From NCBI GenBank assembly GCA_963210315.1, contig OY723317.1, positions 1,550,001-1,614,000 on the forward strand: DNA of 64,000 nucleotides, given 5' to 3'. Both the position numbers and the translations under genes were made by a program. This DNA comes from Rhynchopus euleeides. Lineage: Eukaryota > Euglenozoa > Diplonemea > Diplonemida > Diplonemidae. Under the pieces are notes generated by a model that was not told where the DNA came from, did no database searches, and was given only the letters and a program-made list of their open reading frames with translations. Below are positions 60,371 to 64,000 of the stretch, one piece after another (within the stretch, counting starts at the first letter, position 1; every line of letters begins with the position of its first letter).

Positions 60371-63300
60371 TGCAAAAAATGCAAAACTGTGCAAAACAAG
60401 CTTGCTGCTTGGTAATGCGAAGAGGTGGGGGAGAGAGCATGCGGGTGCGGGTGTGGGGGCAGAACACGACACCCCCGCCCCCCCCTCCCCGCCGGAAAGA
60501 CCCGCTCATGGGGGTCTTCGCTCCGGGTCAATTTGGGTCAACTTGGGTCAATTTGGGTCACCCTGGGGTTTTTCACCTTAGGAAAATGGGGGGCTTCGCT
60601 CCGGGTCAATCTGGGTCAGCTTGGGTCAGTGACCCGGAGCGAAGCCCCCCCTTAGGTGACCAAAAATAGGTGAAAATTTTTGCCTATTTTCCCTTGTGTC
60701 AAACTTGGAGTCTGACCCAAAAATCGGAATCTGTGACCCATGGTTTATATGGGCAAACCTGAAAATTTCCGACTTTTTCCTCAATTTTTCCCACTTCCTG
60801 GCCATACCTTTCCCGACCCAAAATCAAACAAATGCAGCGGAAAATGGCCAAAAATAGGCCAAAAAACCCCAAATTTTTTTCCGGGGGGCTTCGCCCCCCG
60901 GACCCCCCTTGCGTGGGGGGCTTCGCCCCCCACGCCACACGCACCTCCCGGCCGGTGGCCGGTTCGGTCGTCGTCGGCTGCGGCCAAAGGGCGTGCGGTA
61001 GCCGACGCCCTTTTGTGCTCGCCTCCTCCTCCCACACTTCAGTATGTCGTTTCATGTGAGTCCGTGTTCCTGCTTTGTTCTTCTGTCGACTGGGACGGGC
61101 CAGTCCTCGTGGGTTGCCGGCCGGTGTGTCCTCCCCCGGGACCCCCTCCTCCTCCCGCCACTTGCATCTGGTTCAACTTCAGTGAGAGCTGAGCGGGAGC
61201 CATACTTGCTCTCTTGGACCATTTGTCCGCAGTCCTGCATCATGAAGAGTTAGGTAATGCCCAGTCGCAGCCATCCCCCGACCCAGGTGTTCTGCCGTGG
61301 GCCAGGTCACCATCTGTAGGTCACCCCGTCACACACCAGTGGGCAGGCCCTGTCAACGATATCGATGTGACTGCTCTTGCCGCAGGGCAACGGATGTGGG
61401 CCTGCATTGCATCCTGTTGCCGCTCAGTTCTGTTCCCACCGGAGCTTGTTGTTGCGCCGCAGGTCGAACAGCCTTTCGTGTGGTCGGCGCTGATCTTGTA
61501 TAGAACGTAGGCAGTAGGCAGTAGGCTGCTGTGGGTGACCTGCAGGTTACCCGTCCCTTTCGTGCAGGCAGCGCGAGAGGTGCGATGTTTATGTGTGGGA
61601 GCACGGCAGCTGCCCCACACTCCATTCTGCTCTCTTGTCTGCTGTTTATGTTGAACAAGGTCTGGCTGCCAGTGATCTCGCTGGGGGTCGGGCAAACCAA
61701 AAAAGAAGTCGGGCACAGGGTGGCCGAGCTCGCGAGAAAAAAAGTGCAGCCCAACCCCGCCCCGACTTCCCGTGGTATGATGCAAACAGGATCGAATGCA
61801 CGGCCACAGAACATTTTCACCCAATTCGAGAGGCACCGGATGTTGCTGCCTTTGGTCGTCCTGCTCGATCAAAAATCAGGAATCCAGCCCCCCAGCCGCC
61901 GCCACGGTAGTGAACATCCTGAAAGTCTTCGAAGGCTAGTCCCCACACCGGTTGGTGCTGTTGCACATTCCAGGCGGGGATGGTCCTTCGCTTGGGGCAT
62001 GATGAGGTGCGCTTCGATGAACACCATCAAGCCCCCAGCATGCCGTTGGGTTTTCATACGCTGCGGCGCATGAAAACTCGGCCACAAGGCCGAACCCAAA
62101 GCCCCAAAATCTGACCCGGGAGGTAGGGCCGAGGGTAGGGCCATGCCACCCCTGGCGGCCCACCCTCCCAAACAATTACAGAAAAAGGGAGGTGGGGCCG
62201 CGGCCCCCTGCCAGCCCTGGCACGGGATCACTGCTGGCGGGTAGTTCAGGCTCGTGGCCCTCCTCGTTCCGATAGCCCCTCGGACATCCAAATGATTCAC
62301 GTGCAGCAGCCCATGCGCAGAGAACGGTGTGCCGTCTTGTACAGCAACTGTTGGACAACTGTTGAAATCGTTTTTCACCAAAAAAAATTACTCTGCGGGC
62401 CAAGTCGAAGATTTTTCTGGGGACTTTTGGTGTCCCCAATTTTTCAATTTTCGAAAAATAAGCTCACTTTGCTAAACTGGACCCAACTCCCCACACTCTT
62501 TTTTTCCGACTTTTTCACGGGGTTTTTCCGGTTTTTTTTGGTTTTTTTTGGCGGATGGAGCGAAGACCCCCCATGGGTCGATATTCCAATAATACACCCC
62601 GGACCTTCCTTGAGAGGGTTTGTTGGTGGAGCTAAAATCGGACATGAAAAGGGTGGGGTTTGCGGGTGGTTTTCTGTGCGGTGTGCGGCTTTGAGCACCT
62701 CGCCTGCACACACACACAGCAGGCTGTGTGTGTGTGGGGGTGATTCTGCGTTCGAATAATATCACTCCTTCCGGCTTGCGCTGCCCACCCATCCCACCCC
62801 CGTCCCCTTCCCACATTCTTTTTTTTCTTTTAGGGGAGACGTCCTCGCAGTGGCTGTTTGGCCTGACGCGATTCCCCGCCTCAAAGCAGACCCACCTGGC
62901 AGCTACTCAAGGCACATGAGGAGTGAGAGGCGTCAACGGGCGCAACGCCCCTCCCTGCGGTCCGGCTTCCGCCACGTGGCTGACTCAAAGCAGCGAAGTG
63001 ACCAACGGGAGCGACATGAAAAAAAAAAATCACACCATCTTCTGTGGGAGGTGGGGGAGTAAAGCGGGTGTGGTGGTTTCGCTCCAATGAATGTGCAAGA
63101 AACATGACCCTGCTGCTCGCAATTCAGGCGTCAACACTTTTGTGACTCAGAGCCGAGGCCACCCCGTCCCTCCCTGTTCCTTTCATCCCCTCATCCTTCC
63201 TGAGTCCATCTCGGTAAAACAGTTTTCAAACCATTTTCTTTTATGCGCACAGCCTTTCGCCGCTGAAGTGTTCGATTCAGCGGCACTCTGCCAACCGCGC

Positions 63301-64000
63301 TCGGCACACCTCCCCCGCCATCATCCGAGATGGCTTCTCGGTGTGTCTGGAAGCCGGAGACAGACAACAGAGAGGAAGAAGAGGGGGGGAGGGGGGAGAC
63401 CTATGAAGAAGCGACACTTTGCAGCACCTCCTTTTTTTTCCCTGTCGCCGGTACAGTTCACCACGACGTTCAACACACTTTCTCTACGCCGACTTCTCTT
63501 CCCCTTTCTTTTAAAGCCGCAGCATCCTGAAACAATTGGTGCGAGCACCGCGACTGCGAAGCCGTAATTATCACCCGATGCACCCCGATTCACCACCCCT
63601 CTGTGCACGTCTTCTCCTTTTTCTTCTTCTTCTTCTTGGGGCAGCAAAGGGGCATGCGTGCCCCGATCCGCTCCCCAGGCCCCCAGGTACCCAGGCCCTC
63701 CCCGAGTGTTTCTGGTTTCTGATGTGTCCTAAGCAAGGGTGTGTTGCGGGCAGAACCTGTTCTAGTTTGTCTTCTTCTGGGGGGAGAGGGGGGAAGGGTA
63801 TGGGGGTCTTCGGCACAGGTCTCCGACGAGGCGATATTTTTGCTGGCGCATCCCCCTATCCACTGTAGGGGAAAGCCGTCGGAAAACATGTCGAAAACTG
63901 TCGAGCAGCGAAGATTACCCCACCCCGCCCGAGCCACCCCACACCTCATGGAGGGTTTTCAAAGAAAACTTGAGGTTCCTTTCCACGCCTTTGAATTGAC
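60323..64000. other. intergenic part of duplication copy 2
   Basis: Same content as 19414-23093: T28 tract, GGGTCAA motifs, GC-rich hairpins (about 60588-60936) and unique sequence with only short ORFs. No gene supported. Confidence 0.45.

Larger units (their letters stand above)
55364..64000 (+). repeat. segmental duplication, copy 2 (runs off the window end)
   Basis: Corresponds to 14860-23093 in the same orientation. Differences noted are homopolymer lengths and the LINE insertion at 58953-59343. The intergenic hairpins, T tract (60344-60371) and all ORF traces match. The match continues to the last base of the window. Confidence 0.92.

Overview
The window is nuclear DNA of a eukaryote. 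It has GT-AG intron structure, long host ORFs in repeat-rich spacers, poly(A)-tailed LINEs with target-site duplications (TSDs), TA-flanked DNA transposons and long homopolymer tracts. GC-rich coding regions, a secreted Cys-rich repeat protein and a bacterial-type penicillin acylase suggest a unicellular alga or other protist. A chromerid or other alveolate alga is my best guess, with low confidence.

Layout. 1-10 kb is DNA-transposon territory. Two copies of a pogo-like (Tc1/mariner) element lie in opposite orientation: one runs off the left edge, the other (8043-9796) has both inverted ends. Around them are MITEs, long perfect palindromes and a TGTCCG array. 10.1-11.7 kb holds a secreted protein made of six nearly identical 77-residue, 12-cysteine repeats. 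15.3-19.4 kb holds a two-exon gene for an RNB-domain (Dis3/RNase II/Ssd1-like) protein whose catalytic motifs look degraded. 24-29 kb holds unrecognised coding sequence, repeats and a broken DIRS-like retroelement. 29.2-30.4 kb carries a pair of 358-bp direct repeats that can fold into a closed multi-hairpin structure. 30.8-33.6 kb is an intact single-exon penicillin-acylase (S45 Ntn-hydrolase) gene. A 12-bp-unit minisatellite follows.

34.9-55.4 kb is a nest of one LINE family inserted repeatedly into itself and into a second, non-coding retroelement. At least seven insertions across the window carry recognisable 10-12 bp TSDs. The youngest large copy (45193-54401) looks full length. It encodes a 2662-residue protein with an OTU-protease-like domain, zinc fingers, reverse transcriptase, a restriction-like endonuclease, and then two [OTU + zinc-ribbon] modules. 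The first of these two modules has lost its apparent catalytic Cys and His.

55364-64000 repeats 14860-23093 almost exactly, and continues past the window edge. In this second copy the RNB gene is broken by a recent 5'-truncated LINE insertion with a perfect 10-bp TSD. The duplication breakpoint coincides with a LINE fragment, so either LINE-mediated duplication or an assembly join between haplotypes is possible. Apart from this copy pair, the host genes show no evident functional linkage.
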